Source of the DNA: Gammaproteobacteria bacterium
GTDB lineage: Bacteria > Pseudomonadota > Gammaproteobacteria > SZUA-140
DNA length: 64,000 nt
Assembly: GCA_016716465.1 (NCBI GenBank)
Contig: JADJWH010000005.1
Span: 248,001-312,000 of the forward strand
Direction: 5' to 3'
Shown: positions 24,745 to 33,379 of the stretch, piece by piece
Numbering within the stretch: the first letter of the stretch is position 1
Layout of the letters: each line of letters starts with the position of its first letter
The notes under the pieces: generated by a model
The model's input: only the letters and a program-made list of their open reading frames with translations
What the model was told of the DNA's origin: nothing
Database searches by the model: none
Translations under genes and position numbers: made by a program

Positions 24745-24789
24745 ACTTCGTTCAACCTGATCTACCGGGCTATACTGCACGGCGCAGGT

Positions 24790-25323
24790 TCACGCCTCGC
24801 CGTCCGCGGCCCGCATAAACGTTGTGCCACGGCAGCGGGGGCACGGCGGGATATGGCTGGTGGCGTGGAAATGCAGTTCCTCGCCGCAGGCGGCGCACCG
24901 CAGCGTGCCGATGCCGGTGATCTCGCCGGTATGGTACTCGGAGGCGAGGCGCGCCTGTCGCTCCAGGGCGAGCAGGCCCAGCCGGGTCTGGTCGGCGACG
25001 CCGGCGAACAGTTCCAGCAGGCGTGATTCGATCAGGCCGACGTCGAATCTGAACCAGTCGATCAGTTCGCGATTCTCCGGGCGGTTGAGGTAGTCGGCGG
25101 CGTGCTCGATATCGCGCTGGATGAAGGCGCCGATCTTCACGGCCTCCTCGCGTGTCAGCTCGTTGAGCTCGATCATCTTCAGCTCGGCGGCGTCGATCAG
25201 GTGCCGCAACGCGGGCCGCGCATGTTTCCCCGCCTGATCGCCCAGGTGCCTGATGTGTTCCAGCATGCGGTCATACGCATGGATGTGGCGTTCGTCGCCG
25301 CCGTGTCTGCCACTGTCGCTCAT
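24790..25323 (-). CDS. zinc-ribbon protein of the DUF1451/YbeL type
   Basis: 177 residues. A helical N-terminal region (about 15-130; LTREEAVKIGAFIQRDIEHAADYLN) is followed by a C-terminal zinc ribbon with CAACGEELHFH and PPCPRCRG. E. coli ybeL, of the same family, also sits near leuS. It is cytoplasmic, and the function is unknown. It diverges from leuS, whose promoter lies just upstream of its start. Confidence 0.85.
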   Translation of the reverse strand: MSDSGRHGGDERHIHAYDRMLEHIRHLGDQAGKHARPALRHLIDAAELKMIELNELTREEAVKIGAFIQRDIEHAADYLNRPENRELIDWFRFDVGLIESRLLELFAGVADQTRLGLLALERQARLASEYHTGEITGIGTLRCAACGEELHFHATSHIPPCPRCRGTTFMRAADGEA

Positions 25324-25356
25324 GGGCCGGCCTCGCTTTCTCAGGAGTGGGTCGTG

Positions 25357-25386
25357 TTGTCCATTTTACCCGCGCTACGGTATGCT
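25357..25386 (+). promoter_or_regulatory. candidate promoter of the leuS operon
   Basis: TTGTCC (25357-25362), an 18-bp spacer and TATGCT (25381-25386), 44 nt before the leuS ATG. Confidence 0.45.
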
Positions 25387-25429
25387 ACCACCATTTATTT
25401 ACCCACTTTCCCCCAGGCAGTTGTCGCAG

Positions 25430-28138
25430 ATGAACCAAGTAACTCCACGCGGGGATTACGTCCCGGCGGAATTCGAGGGGCGCGTCCAGCGCGCCTGGAG
25501 CGAGGCGGGCGTGTACCGGGCGGTCGAGGATCCCGCGCGGGACAAATACTACTGCCTGTCGATGTTTCCGTACCCGAGCGGGCGCCTGCACATGGGTCAT
25601 GTGCGCAACTACACCATCGGCGACGTGATCGCGCGCTATCAGCGCATGCAGGGCAAGAACGTCCTGCAGCCCATGGGATGGGACGCCTTCGGCCTGCCGG
25701 CGGAGAACGCGGCGATGAACAACGGCGTGCCGCCGGCGCGCTGGACCTACGAGAACATCGAGTACATGCGCGGCCAGCTCAAATCGCTCGGCTTCGCCAT
25801 CGACTGGGAGCGCGAACTCGCCACCTGCCAGCCCGAGTACTACCGCTGGAACCAGTGGCTGTTCCTGCGCATGCTGGAGCAGGGCATCGTCTACCGCAAG
25901 ACCGGTACGGTGAACTGGGACCCGGTGGACCAGACGGTGCTCGCCAACGAGCAGGTGATCGACGGCCGCGGCTGGCGCACCGGCGCGCTGGTCGAGAAGC
26001 GCGAGATCCCGATGTACTACATGGCGATCACGCGCTACGCGGAGGAGCTGCTGGCCGATCTCGACACGCTCGCCGACTGGCCGGAGCAGGTGCGCCTGAT
26101 GCAGCGGAACTGGATCGGCAAGAGTTTCGGCGTGCGCATCGGCTTCCCTCACACGATCGATGGCGGCGGCGTGCTGTGGGTGTTCACCACGCGTGCCGAC
26201 ACGCTGATGGGGGCGACCTATGTCGCGGTGGCCGCCGAGCATCCGCTCGCGTTGCATGCGGCGAAAAACGATCCCGCGCTCGCCGCCTTCATCGAGGAGT
26301 GCAAGCGCGGCGGCGTCACCGAGGCCGAGCTCGCGACGCAGGAAAAGAAGGGCATGGCGACCGGGCTCACCGTCACCCATCCGCTCACCGGCGAGGCGCT
26401 CCCGCTGTGGGTGGCCAATTACGTGCTGATGGGTTATGGCGAAGGCGCGGTGATGGCGGTGCCGGCCCACGATGAACGCGACTTCGAATTCGCGATCATG
26501 AATCGCCTCCCTGTTAAACCCGTCATCGTTCCTGAAAGCTGGCGCGACTCCGATTATGATCTCGCCCCCGGGGTTTTCGAGCAACGCGATGGGGACCCCT
26601 CGAATCGGGATTTTCCACTCTTCTATAATAAATCGGCCGCCGATTCACTCGGCTGGGCCTACTGGGACGATCGCCATGCGGAGCACGGCATATGCGTGAA
26701 TTCCGGTAAATACGACGGCCTCGATTTCGACCAGGCCGTCGACGCCATCGCCGCCGATCTCGCGGCCAAGGGGCTGGGCGAGAAGAAGGTCACCTGGCGC
26801 CTGCGGGACTGGGGCATCTCACGCCAGCGCTACTGGGGCACGCCGATCCCGATGATCAAGTGTCCCGCCTGCGGCGACGTGCCGGTGCCGGACGATCAGC
26901 TGCCGGTGGTGCTGCCCGAGGATCTGGTGCCGGACGGTTCCGGCAACCCGCTGGCGAAATCCCCAGCGTTTCTGAACTGCACTTGTCCGCGGTGCGGCGG
27001 CGCGGCGCAGCGTGAAACCGACACCATGGACACCTTCGTCGATTCGTCCTGGTACTTCCTGCGCTACGCGAGCTTCGACGGCAAGACGATGGTGGACCGG
27101 CGCGCTGATTACTGGATGCCGGTGGACCAGTACATCGGCGGCATCGAGCACGCCATCCTGCACCTGCTCTATTCGCGCTTCTGGACCAAGGTCATGCGCG
27201 ATCTCGGCCTGACCTCTGTGCGCGAGCCGTTCCGCAAGCTGCTGACCCAGGGCATGGTGCTGAACCACATCTTCTTCCGCAAGGGCGCGGCCTCGGGCAT
27301 CACGTATTTCGCGCCGGACGAGGTCGAGGTGACGCGCGACGAGCAGGGCCGCATCGTCGCCGCGACGGCGAAGAAGGACGGCCGGCCGGTCGAGTACGGC
27401 GGCATCGGCACCATGTCGAAGTCGAAAAAGAACGGCGTCGATCCGCAGGAGCTGGTGCGCCGCTACGGCGCCGACACGGTGCGCCTGTTCATCATCTTCG
27501 CCGCCCCGCCCGAGCAGACGCTCGAATGGTCGGACGCTGGCGTCGAGGGTGCCGCGCGCTTTCTGAAGCGCTTGTGGAAGCTGGTCAACACGCATGTCGA
27601 GCAGGAGGACGGGTCCGCTCCGGCGCCGCTGAACGCGCTCACCGATGCCCAGCGCGGCCTGCGGCGCCAAGTACACCAGGCCATCGCCAAGGTGAGCGAC
27701 GACCTCGGCCGGCGCTACACCTTCAATACCGCGATCGCCGCCGTCATGGAGTTGGTCAACGCGATGAGCCGCTTCGACGATACCACCACGGCCGGTCGCG
27801 CGGTGATGCGCGAGGCAGTGGAGGCCGTGGTGCTGCTGCTGGCCCCGGTGGTGCCGCATGTCTGCGAGGTCCTGTGGGAGTCGCTGGGCAAGGAAGGTTC
27901 TGTCGTCGGCGCCGCCTGGCCACGGGTGGATGCCGCCGCCCTGGTGACGGATACGCTGGAGATCGTGGTGCAGGTCAACGGCAAGCTGCGCGGCCAGGTC
28001 AGCGTGCCCGCCGGCGCCGACAAGGCGGTGATCGAGCAGGCCGCCCTGGCGGAGGAGAACGTACGCCGTTTCATCGACGGCAAGGCGGTGAAGAAGGTGA
28101 TCGTGGTGCCGGGCAAGCTGGTGAATATTGTCGTATGA
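25430..28138 (+). CDS. leuS: leucine-tRNA ligase
   Basis: 902 residues, class I aminoacyl-tRNA synthetase. The HIGH motif is HMGH (54-57) in FPYPSGRLHMGHVRNY; the KMSKS motif appears as TMSKSKKNGVDP near residue 662. The CP1 editing domain contains FTTRADTLMGATYVAVA, which binds mischarged tRNA. A Cys-rich insert (IKCPACGD ... NCTCPRCGG) is a zinc module seen in many bacterial LeuRS. The start at ATG 25430 gives MNQVTPRGDYVP; an open frame upstream is ignored. The stop overlaps lptE (ATGA). Confidence 0.98.
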   Translation: MNQVTPRGDYVPAEFEGRVQRAWSEAGVYRAVEDPARDKYYCLSMFPYPSGRLHMGHVRNYTIGDVIARYQRMQGKNVLQPMGWDAFGLPAENAAMNNGVPPARWTYENIEYMRGQLKSLGFAIDWERELATCQPEYYRWNQWLFLRMLEQGIVYRKTGTVNWDPVDQTVLANEQVIDGRGWRTGALVEKREIPMYYMAITRYAEELLADLDTLADWPEQVRLMQRNWIGKSFGVRIGFPHTIDGGGVLWVFTTRADTLMGATYVAVAAEHPLALHAAKNDPALAAFIEECKRGGVTEAELATQEKKGMATGLTVTHPLTGEALPLWVANYVLMGYGEGAVMAVPAHDERDFEFAIMNRLPVKPVIVPESWRDSDYDLAPGVFEQRDGDPSNRDFPLFYNKSAADSLGWAYWDDRHAEHGICVNSGKYDGLDFDQAVDAIAADLAAKGLGEKKVTWRLRDWGISRQRYWGTPIPMIKCPACGDVPVPDDQLPVVLPEDLVPDGSGNPLAKSPAFLNCTCPRCGGAAQRETDTMDTFVDSSWYFLRYASFDGKTMVDRRADYWMPVDQYIGGIEHAILHLLYSRFWTKVMRDLGLTSVREPFRKLLTQGMVLNHIFFRKGAASGITYFAPDEVEVTRDEQGRIVAATAKKDGRPVEYGGIGTMSKSKKNGVDPQELVRRYGADTVRLFIIFAAPPEQTLEWSDAGVEGAARFLKRLWKLVNTHVEQEDGSAPAPLNALTDAQRGLRRQVHQAIAKVSDDLGRRYTFNTAIAAVMELVNAMSRFDDTTTAGRAVMREAVEAVVLLLAPVVPHVCEVLWESLGKEGSVVGAAWPRVDAAALVTDTLEIVVQVNGKLRGQVSVPAGADKAVIEQAALAEENVRRFIDGKAVKKVIVVPGKLVNIVV

Positions 28139-28674
28139 GGCGCGAGGCGGACGGAAGATGGATCGCGCAGGGCTTGCTGGCCGCGCTGATGCTGTTGGCC
28201 GCCGGCTGCGGGTTCCACCTGCGCGGTTCGCAGGGAGACTTCGCGGCCCTGCCGCCCGTGCTGGTAAAGGGCGACGGTGCCGCGGCGACGGAGCTCAGGC
28301 GCGCCCTGCTCAGTGCGGAGACGCCGGTGGTCGATGACGCCGCGCAGGCCCGGCTGGTCGTGACCATCGTCGACGAGCGGCGCGAGCGCCGGGCCTCCGC
28401 GGTGGGTACCACGGGACGGGTGCAGGAGTACGAGCTGAATTATACGGCGCGTTTCCGCGTCGACGATCCCGCCGGCGCGGCGCTCGCGCCCGAGCAATCC
28501 GTCACCGTCCAGCGCAGCTATTCCTTCGACAGTACGGATGTGAACGCCAAGAGCAATGAGGAAGACGGTCTCTATCGGGACATGGTGTTCGATACGGTGC
28601 GCCAGATTCTGATCCGCCTGCAGGCGATCAACGCGGGCCTCCAGCAGCCGGGTCCCGCCGGGGCGGCGCCATGA
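28135..28674 (+). CDS. lptE: LPS-assembly lipoprotein LptE
   Basis: 179 residues with a lipoprotein signal ending LLAAGCGFHLRG; the GCGFHLRG block after the lipobox is diagnostic of LptE. It plugs the LptD barrel in the outer membrane and helps insert lipopolysaccharide. The C-terminus (SNEEDGLYRDMVFDTVRQILIRLQAI) matches the family helix. Overlaps leuS and holA by 4 nt each, the usual leuS-lptE-holA order. Confidence 0.93.
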   Translation: MRREADGRWIAQGLLAALMLLAAGCGFHLRGSQGDFAALPPVLVKGDGAAATELRRALLSAETPVVDDAAQARLVVTIVDERRERRASAVGTTGRVQEYELNYTARFRVDDPAGAALAPEQSVTVQRSYSFDSTDVNAKSNEEDGLYRDMVFDTVRQILIRLQAINAGLQQPGPAGAAP

Positions 28675-29708
28675 AGCTCAAGGCGGAGCAGCTGGAGGGG
28701 CATCTCGCGGGCGCGCTGGCCCCCGTCTATGTGATCAGCGGGGACGAGCCCCTGCTCCTGCAGGAGGCCTGCGATGCGATCCGTGCCGCGGCGCGCGCGC
28801 AGGGCTGCGCCGAGCGCGTGGTGTTCAGCGTCGAGCCCGGGTTCGACTGGGGCGAACTGGCGCAGGCGACGGCCGGGATGTCCCTGTTCGCGGCACGTCG
28901 ACTGATCGAACTGCGTATGCCGGGCGGAAAACCGGGTGACGCGGGCGCGCGGGCGTTGAGCGAGTATGCCGCGCATCCCGCGGACGGTGATGTGCTGCTG
29001 ATCAGCCTTCCGCGTGCGGACAAGGCGATGCAGGCGGCCAAATGGTTCTCGGCGCTGGAGCGTTGCGGCGTGCTGATCCAGCTCTGGCCTCCCGCGCCGG
29101 CGCAGTTGCCCGGCTGGATCGCCCAGCGCATGCGCGCGCGCGACATGCAGCCGACGCCCGCGGCGGCGGCGGCCCTGGCCGGGCGCGTGGAGGGCAATCT
29201 GCTCGCCTGCGTGCAGGAGATCGAGAAGATGCTCCTGCTGCACGGGCCGGGCGCGATCGACGAGGCGGATGTCATGGACGCGGTGGCTGACAGCGCCCGC
29301 TTCGATGTCTTCACCCTGGTCGACGGCGCCCTCGCGGGCGATGCCGCGCGCTGCGTGCGCGTCCTGCGCGGACTGGAAGGGGAGGGCGTGGAGCCGGTCC
29401 TGGTCGGCTGGGCGCTGACGCGCGAAATCCGGTTCCTGGCCGCCGTGTCACAGGGGATCGCGCAGGGCAAGAAGCCCTTTGCCCTGTACCAGCAGCACCG
29501 TGTGTGGGAGAAGCGCCAGCCCCTGCTGGAGCGCGCGCTGAAACGCCATGATCTGGGGCGCTGGCGCGTACTGCTGGGGTGCTGCGCGCGCCTGGATCGC
29601 CTGGCCAAGGGGCAGGCGGCGGGCAATGTATGGGATGAATTGCTACAATTATGCCTACTTACCGCAGGGGTACGAATCGAGGCGCTGGCACGGCCGGCGA
29701 TGCAGTGA
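28671..29708 (+). CDS. holA: DNA polymerase III subunit delta
   Basis: 345 residues. The clamp-loader subunit that opens the beta clamp. An AAA+-like fold without a functional P-loop begins with VYVISGDEPLLLQEACDAIR; the interacting block FAARRLIELRMPGGKPG and the middle sequence ARFDVFTLVDGALAGDAARCVRVLRGL are typical of HolA. Start ATG 28671 overlaps lptE, and its stop overlaps proA (TGATG). Confidence 0.95.
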   Translation: MKLKAEQLEGHLAGALAPVYVISGDEPLLLQEACDAIRAAARAQGCAERVVFSVEPGFDWGELAQATAGMSLFAARRLIELRMPGGKPGDAGARALSEYAAHPADGDVLLISLPRADKAMQAAKWFSALERCGVLIQLWPPAPAQLPGWIAQRMRARDMQPTPAAAAALAGRVEGNLLACVQEIEKMLLLHGPGAIDEADVMDAVADSARFDVFTLVDGALAGDAARCVRVLRGLEGEGVEPVLVGWALTREIRFLAAVSQGIAQGKKPFALYQQHRVWEKRQPLLERALKRHDLGRWRVLLGCCARLDRLAKGQAAGNVWDELLQLCLLTAGVRIEALARPAMQ

Positions 29709-30964
29709 TGGACATCCAGGCATACATGACCGCAGTCGGCCGCCGCGCGCGTGCGGCGGCGCGCGCCATGGCGCGCGCCGGCACGGCGGAGAAGAATCGC
29801 GCGCTGGCGGCGATCGCCGCGGCCATAAACCGCGCGCGCGCCGACATCGTCCGTGCCAATGCCGCCGACCTCGAGGCGGGACGCGCGGCCGGGCTGGATG
29901 CGGCGCTGCTCGACCGCCTGACCCTGGACGACAGGCGCGTCGATGCCATCATCGACGGCCTGCATCAGGTCATGGCGCTGGCCGACCCGATCGGCGAGAT
30001 CAGCCATATGGCCTATCGCCCCTCCGGGATCCGGGTCGGGCGCATGCGCGTCCCGCTGGGGGTGATCGGCATCATCTACGAATCGCGGCCGAACGTCACC
30101 GCGGATGCCGCCGCGCTGTGCCTGAAAGCGGGCAACGCGGCCATCCTGCGCGGCGGCTCCGAGGCCTTGCGCTCCAACCAGGCGCTCGCCGCCTGCATCC
30201 GCGCCGGTCTGGCCGAGGCCAATCTCCCCGCCGATGCGGTGCAGGTCATCGAGGTCGCCGACCGCGCGGCGGTAGGCGAGCTGCTGCGCATGAAGGAGTA
30301 TGTCGACATCATCGTTCCGCGCGGCGGGCAGGGCCTGATCGACCGCGTGATGCGCGAATCGCTGGTCCCCGTCATCAAGCATTATCACGGCATCTGCCAT
30401 GTCTATATCGACGACCGCGCCGACCTCAACAAGGCGATCAAGGTGGCCTTCAACGCCAAGACCCAGCGCTACGGCACCTGCAACACGATGGAGACCCTGC
30501 TGGTCGCGCAGGGCGTCGCCGCCCAGGCGCTGCCGCCGCTCGCGCGCCTGTACCGGGAGAAGGGTGTCGAGCTGCGCGGCTGCGCCGCGACGCGTGCGAT
30601 CCTGCCCGATATCGCCGCGGCGACGGAGGCGGACTGGATCACCGAATACCTGGCGCCGATCCTTTCGATCCGCGTCGTGGCCGGCCTGGACGAGGCGATG
30701 GAGCACATCTTCCGCTACGGTTCCGGCCATACCGACGCCATCCTGACCGAGGACATCGGGCGCGCGCAGCGTTTCCTGCGCGAGGTCGATTCGAGCTCGG
30801 TGATGGTGAATGCCTCGACCCGTTTCGCCGACGGCTACGAATACGGGCTGGGCGCCGAGATCGGCATCAGCACCGACAAGCTGCACGCGCGCGGCCCGGT
30901 CGGGCTTGAGGGGCTCACCTCGCAGAAGTACGTCGTTATCGGCGATGGCCATGTGCGGACCTAG
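29708..30964 (+). CDS. proA: gamma-glutamyl phosphate reductase
   Basis: 418 residues. It reduces glutamyl-5-phosphate to glutamate-5-semialdehyde with NADPH, the second step of proline synthesis. Visible blocks are RVPLGVIGIIYESRPNVT, KAGNAAILRGGSEA, VPRGGQGLI and the active-site region NAKTQRYGTCNTMETLLV with the catalytic Cys. The C-terminal SSVMVNASTRFADGYEYGLGAEIGIST is characteristic. The gene follows holA with overlapping TGATG; proB is not in the window. Confidence 0.97.
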   Translation: MDIQAYMTAVGRRARAAARAMARAGTAEKNRALAAIAAAINRARADIVRANAADLEAGRAAGLDAALLDRLTLDDRRVDAIIDGLHQVMALADPIGEISHMAYRPSGIRVGRMRVPLGVIGIIYESRPNVTADAAALCLKAGNAAILRGGSEALRSNQALAACIRAGLAEANLPADAVQVIEVADRAAVGELLRMKEYVDIIVPRGGQGLIDRVMRESLVPVIKHYHGICHVYIDDRADLNKAIKVAFNAKTQRYGTCNTMETLLVAQGVAAQALPPLARLYREKGVELRGCAATRAILPDIAAATEADWITEYLAPILSIRVVAGLDEAMEHIFRYGSGHTDAILTEDIGRAQRFLREVDSSSVMVNASTRFADGYEYGLGAEIGISTDKLHARGPVGLEGLTSQKYVVIGDGHVRT

Positions 30965-31022
30965 GGCGATGATGATCGGCCCCTTCCGGACGGAGTGACA
31001 TAACGGCATGCCGATGCGGCGC

Positions 31023-31050
31023 CTCACCCCTCACGCCTCCCGCCTCGCCC
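31023..31050. repeat. four tandem heptanucleotide repeats
   Basis: CTCACCC, CTCACGC, CTCCCGC and CTCGCCC follow without gaps just before the nadD start codon. They may represent a short phase-variable or degenerate microsatellite. Confidence 0.5.
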
Positions 31051-31057
31051 GATCCTC

Positions 31058-31711
31058 ATGATCGGCATCCTCGGCGGCACCTTCGATCCCGTTCATCTCG
31101 CGCATCTGCGCTGTGCCCTGGAAGTGCAGCAGGCCTTGCGCCTGGCGGAGGTCCGGTTCGTGCCGTGCGGCCAGCCGCCGCATCGCCCCGCGCCGGCAGC
31201 GGACCCTGCGCAGCGGCTCGCGATGCTGCGGCTCGCGCTGGAGGGGCAGACCGGTTTTGCGATCGACGAGCGTGAACTCAGGCGGGCGGGTCCGTCCTAT
31301 ATGGTCGATACCCTGGCATCGCTGCGTGAAGAGCTGCCCGAACAGCCCTTGTGCCTGATTCTCGGCATCGACGCCTTTGTCCAGTTGAACACCTGGCACC
31401 GCTGGGAACGGCTGATCGGGCTGGCGCACCTCGCGGTGATGACGCGGCCCGGGCCACAGGCCGGGCCGGGCGGCGCGGTGGCCGCGCTGCTGCAACGGCA
31501 TCGGGTCGATGACCCCGGGGTGCTGCACGAAACCCCGGCGGGACACATAATTCTCTGCCCGGTTACCCGCCTGGAGATCTCGGCGACCCGCATTCGCGCG
31601 CTGCTGGCGCAGGGCGCGGATGCGCGCTATCTCACGCCCGACGGCGTGCTGGAGTACATTCGCCGGACGGGTCTGTACCGCGAGGCACACATCATGGAGG
31701 CCGGACAATGA
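31058..31711 (+). CDS. nadD: nicotinate-nucleotide adenylyltransferase
   Basis: 217 residues. It adenylates nicotinate mononucleotide to deamido-NAD in NAD synthesis. The nucleotidyltransferase motif GGTFDPVHLAHL (residues 6-17) is present, with RFVPCGQPPHRP and the C-terminal ISATRIRALL (ISSTxIR motif). It follows proA in the usual order. No good SD is seen, as the upstream sequence is the heptad repeat. Overlaps rsfS by 4 nt. Confidence 0.96.
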   Translation: MIGILGGTFDPVHLAHLRCALEVQQALRLAEVRFVPCGQPPHRPAPAADPAQRLAMLRLALEGQTGFAIDERELRRAGPSYMVDTLASLREELPEQPLCLILGIDAFVQLNTWHRWERLIGLAHLAVMTRPGPQAGPGGAVAALLQRHRVDDPGVLHETPAGHIILCPVTRLEISATRIRALLAQGADARYLTPDGVLEYIRRTGLYREAHIMEAGQ

Positions 31712-32049
31712 CGCCGGAACAACTGAAAGACATCGCGGTGGCCGCGCTGGAGGATATCAAGGCGGTGGATATCCGCGTCCTCAACGTCAGCGGCATGACC
31801 GGCGTCACCGATTTCATGATCGTGGCGGGGGGCACCTCGGCGCGTCATGTGCGTTCGCTGGTGGACTCCGTGGTGGTCAAGGCGAAGGCGAGCGGCGTGG
31901 CGCCGCTCGGCGTCGAGGGGGAACAGCACGGCCAGTGGGCACTGGTCGATCTGGGTGATGTGGTGGTGCACGTCATGCTGCCCGAGATGCGCGATTTCTA
32001 TCAGCTGGAAAAGCTGTGGAGCTTCGACGCCCGGGAAAAACGGGTCTGA
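31708..32049 (+). CDS. rsfS: ribosomal silencing factor RsfS
   Basis: 113 residues of the Iojap/RsfS family, which binds ribosomal protein L14 (uL14) and blocks subunit joining during starvation. Family blocks are DIKAVDIRVLNVSGMTGVTDFMIVAGGTSARHV, GVEGEQHGQWALVDLGDVVVHVM and the end FYQLEKLWS. It overlaps nadD and precedes rlmH, the standard order. Confidence 0.96.
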   Translation: MTPEQLKDIAVAALEDIKAVDIRVLNVSGMTGVTDFMIVAGGTSARHVRSLVDSVVVKAKASGVAPLGVEGEQHGQWALVDLGDVVVHVMLPEMRDFYQLEKLWSFDAREKRV

Positions 32050-32083
32050 GCCGGGGCGGCCGCGATCCCGCGCCGGGCAATCG

Positions 32084-32554
32084 ATGCGCATCCATTTCCT
32101 CGCGGTCGGACAACGCGTCCCGGCATGGGTCGAAGAGGGTTATCAGGAGTTCGCCCGCCGGCTGCCCCCCGAGTGCCGCCTGCAATTGACCGAGATCGCC
32201 GCCGCCCGGCGTGTCAAGGGCGCGGATATCGAGCGCCTGCGCGCGGAGGAGGGCGAACGCCTGCTGGCCGCCCTGCCGCGCGACGCCCATGCCGTCGCAC
32301 TCGATGTGCGCGGGGCGGGCTGGAGCACCGGGCAACTGGCCGCCCGCCTCGCCGAGTGGCTGCAGGGCGGACGGGACGTCGCGCTGATGGTCGGCGGTCC
32401 CGATGGCCTGGCGCCGGAGTGCCTGCAACGCGCCGACGCGGCCTGGTCCCTGTCCGCCCTCACCCTGCCGCATGCCCTGGTCCGCATCGTCGTCGCCGAA
32501 CAGATCTACCGCGCGTGGACGATGTACAAGGGGCATCCGTATCACCGGGCGTGA
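32084..32554 (+). CDS. rlmH: 23S rRNA (pseudouridine1915-N3)-methyltransferase RlmH
   Basis: 156 residues, a small SPOUT methyltransferase. MRIHFLAVGQRVPAWVEEGYQEFARRLP is the family start; the AdoMet knot is formed by LMVGGPDGLAPECLQRAD and the C-terminal LTLPHALVRIVVAEQIYRAWTMYKGHPYHRA, which are nearly invariant. It methylates pseudouridine 1915 in helix 69 on assembled 70S ribosomes. The next gene is separated by a MITE-like unit. Confidence 0.97.
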   Translation: MRIHFLAVGQRVPAWVEEGYQEFARRLPPECRLQLTEIAAARRVKGADIERLRAEEGERLLAALPRDAHAVALDVRGAGWSTGQLAARLAEWLQGGRDVALMVGGPDGLAPECLQRADAAWSLSALTLPHALVRIVVAEQIYRAWTMYKGHPYHRA

Positions 32555-32559
32555 AAAAT

Positions 32560-32696
32560 ACAGGACTCAGTGCTGAGGGACCAAGGACCACGTTAAGGAT
32601 ACAGCCATGGGATCAGTGACCGTTGAATCTTGGATGCCGGCCTTTAGTATGGTTATTGATTTCACTCAGACCTTGGTCCTACCTCCTTAGTCCTGT
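32560..32696. repeat. 137-bp MITE-like element with terminal inverted repeats
   Basis: Both ends carry the same two blocks, ACAGGACT and GGACCAAGG, separated by 10 nt on the left (32560-32586) and 9 nt on the right (32671-32696, inverted). The 84-nt centre is unrelated to neighbouring coding sequence. There is no open reading frame and no obvious target duplication. It fills almost the whole gap between rlmH and maf. Confidence 0.55.
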
Positions 32697-32701
32697 CCTT
32701 T

Positions 32702-33292
<591 letters not shown>

Positions 33293-33379
33293 GACCAACG
33301 CCGCGAACCCGGGGCGGGGCCCTGTGTCATAATTGGGGCGTCCGTCCGGTCCCGATCCCATCCAAACAAGGTCCACAGC

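Noticed and set aside
28727..31027. 766-codon ORF on the minus strand
   Set aside because: Shadow of holA and proA; low-complexity Arg/Ala/Ser product.
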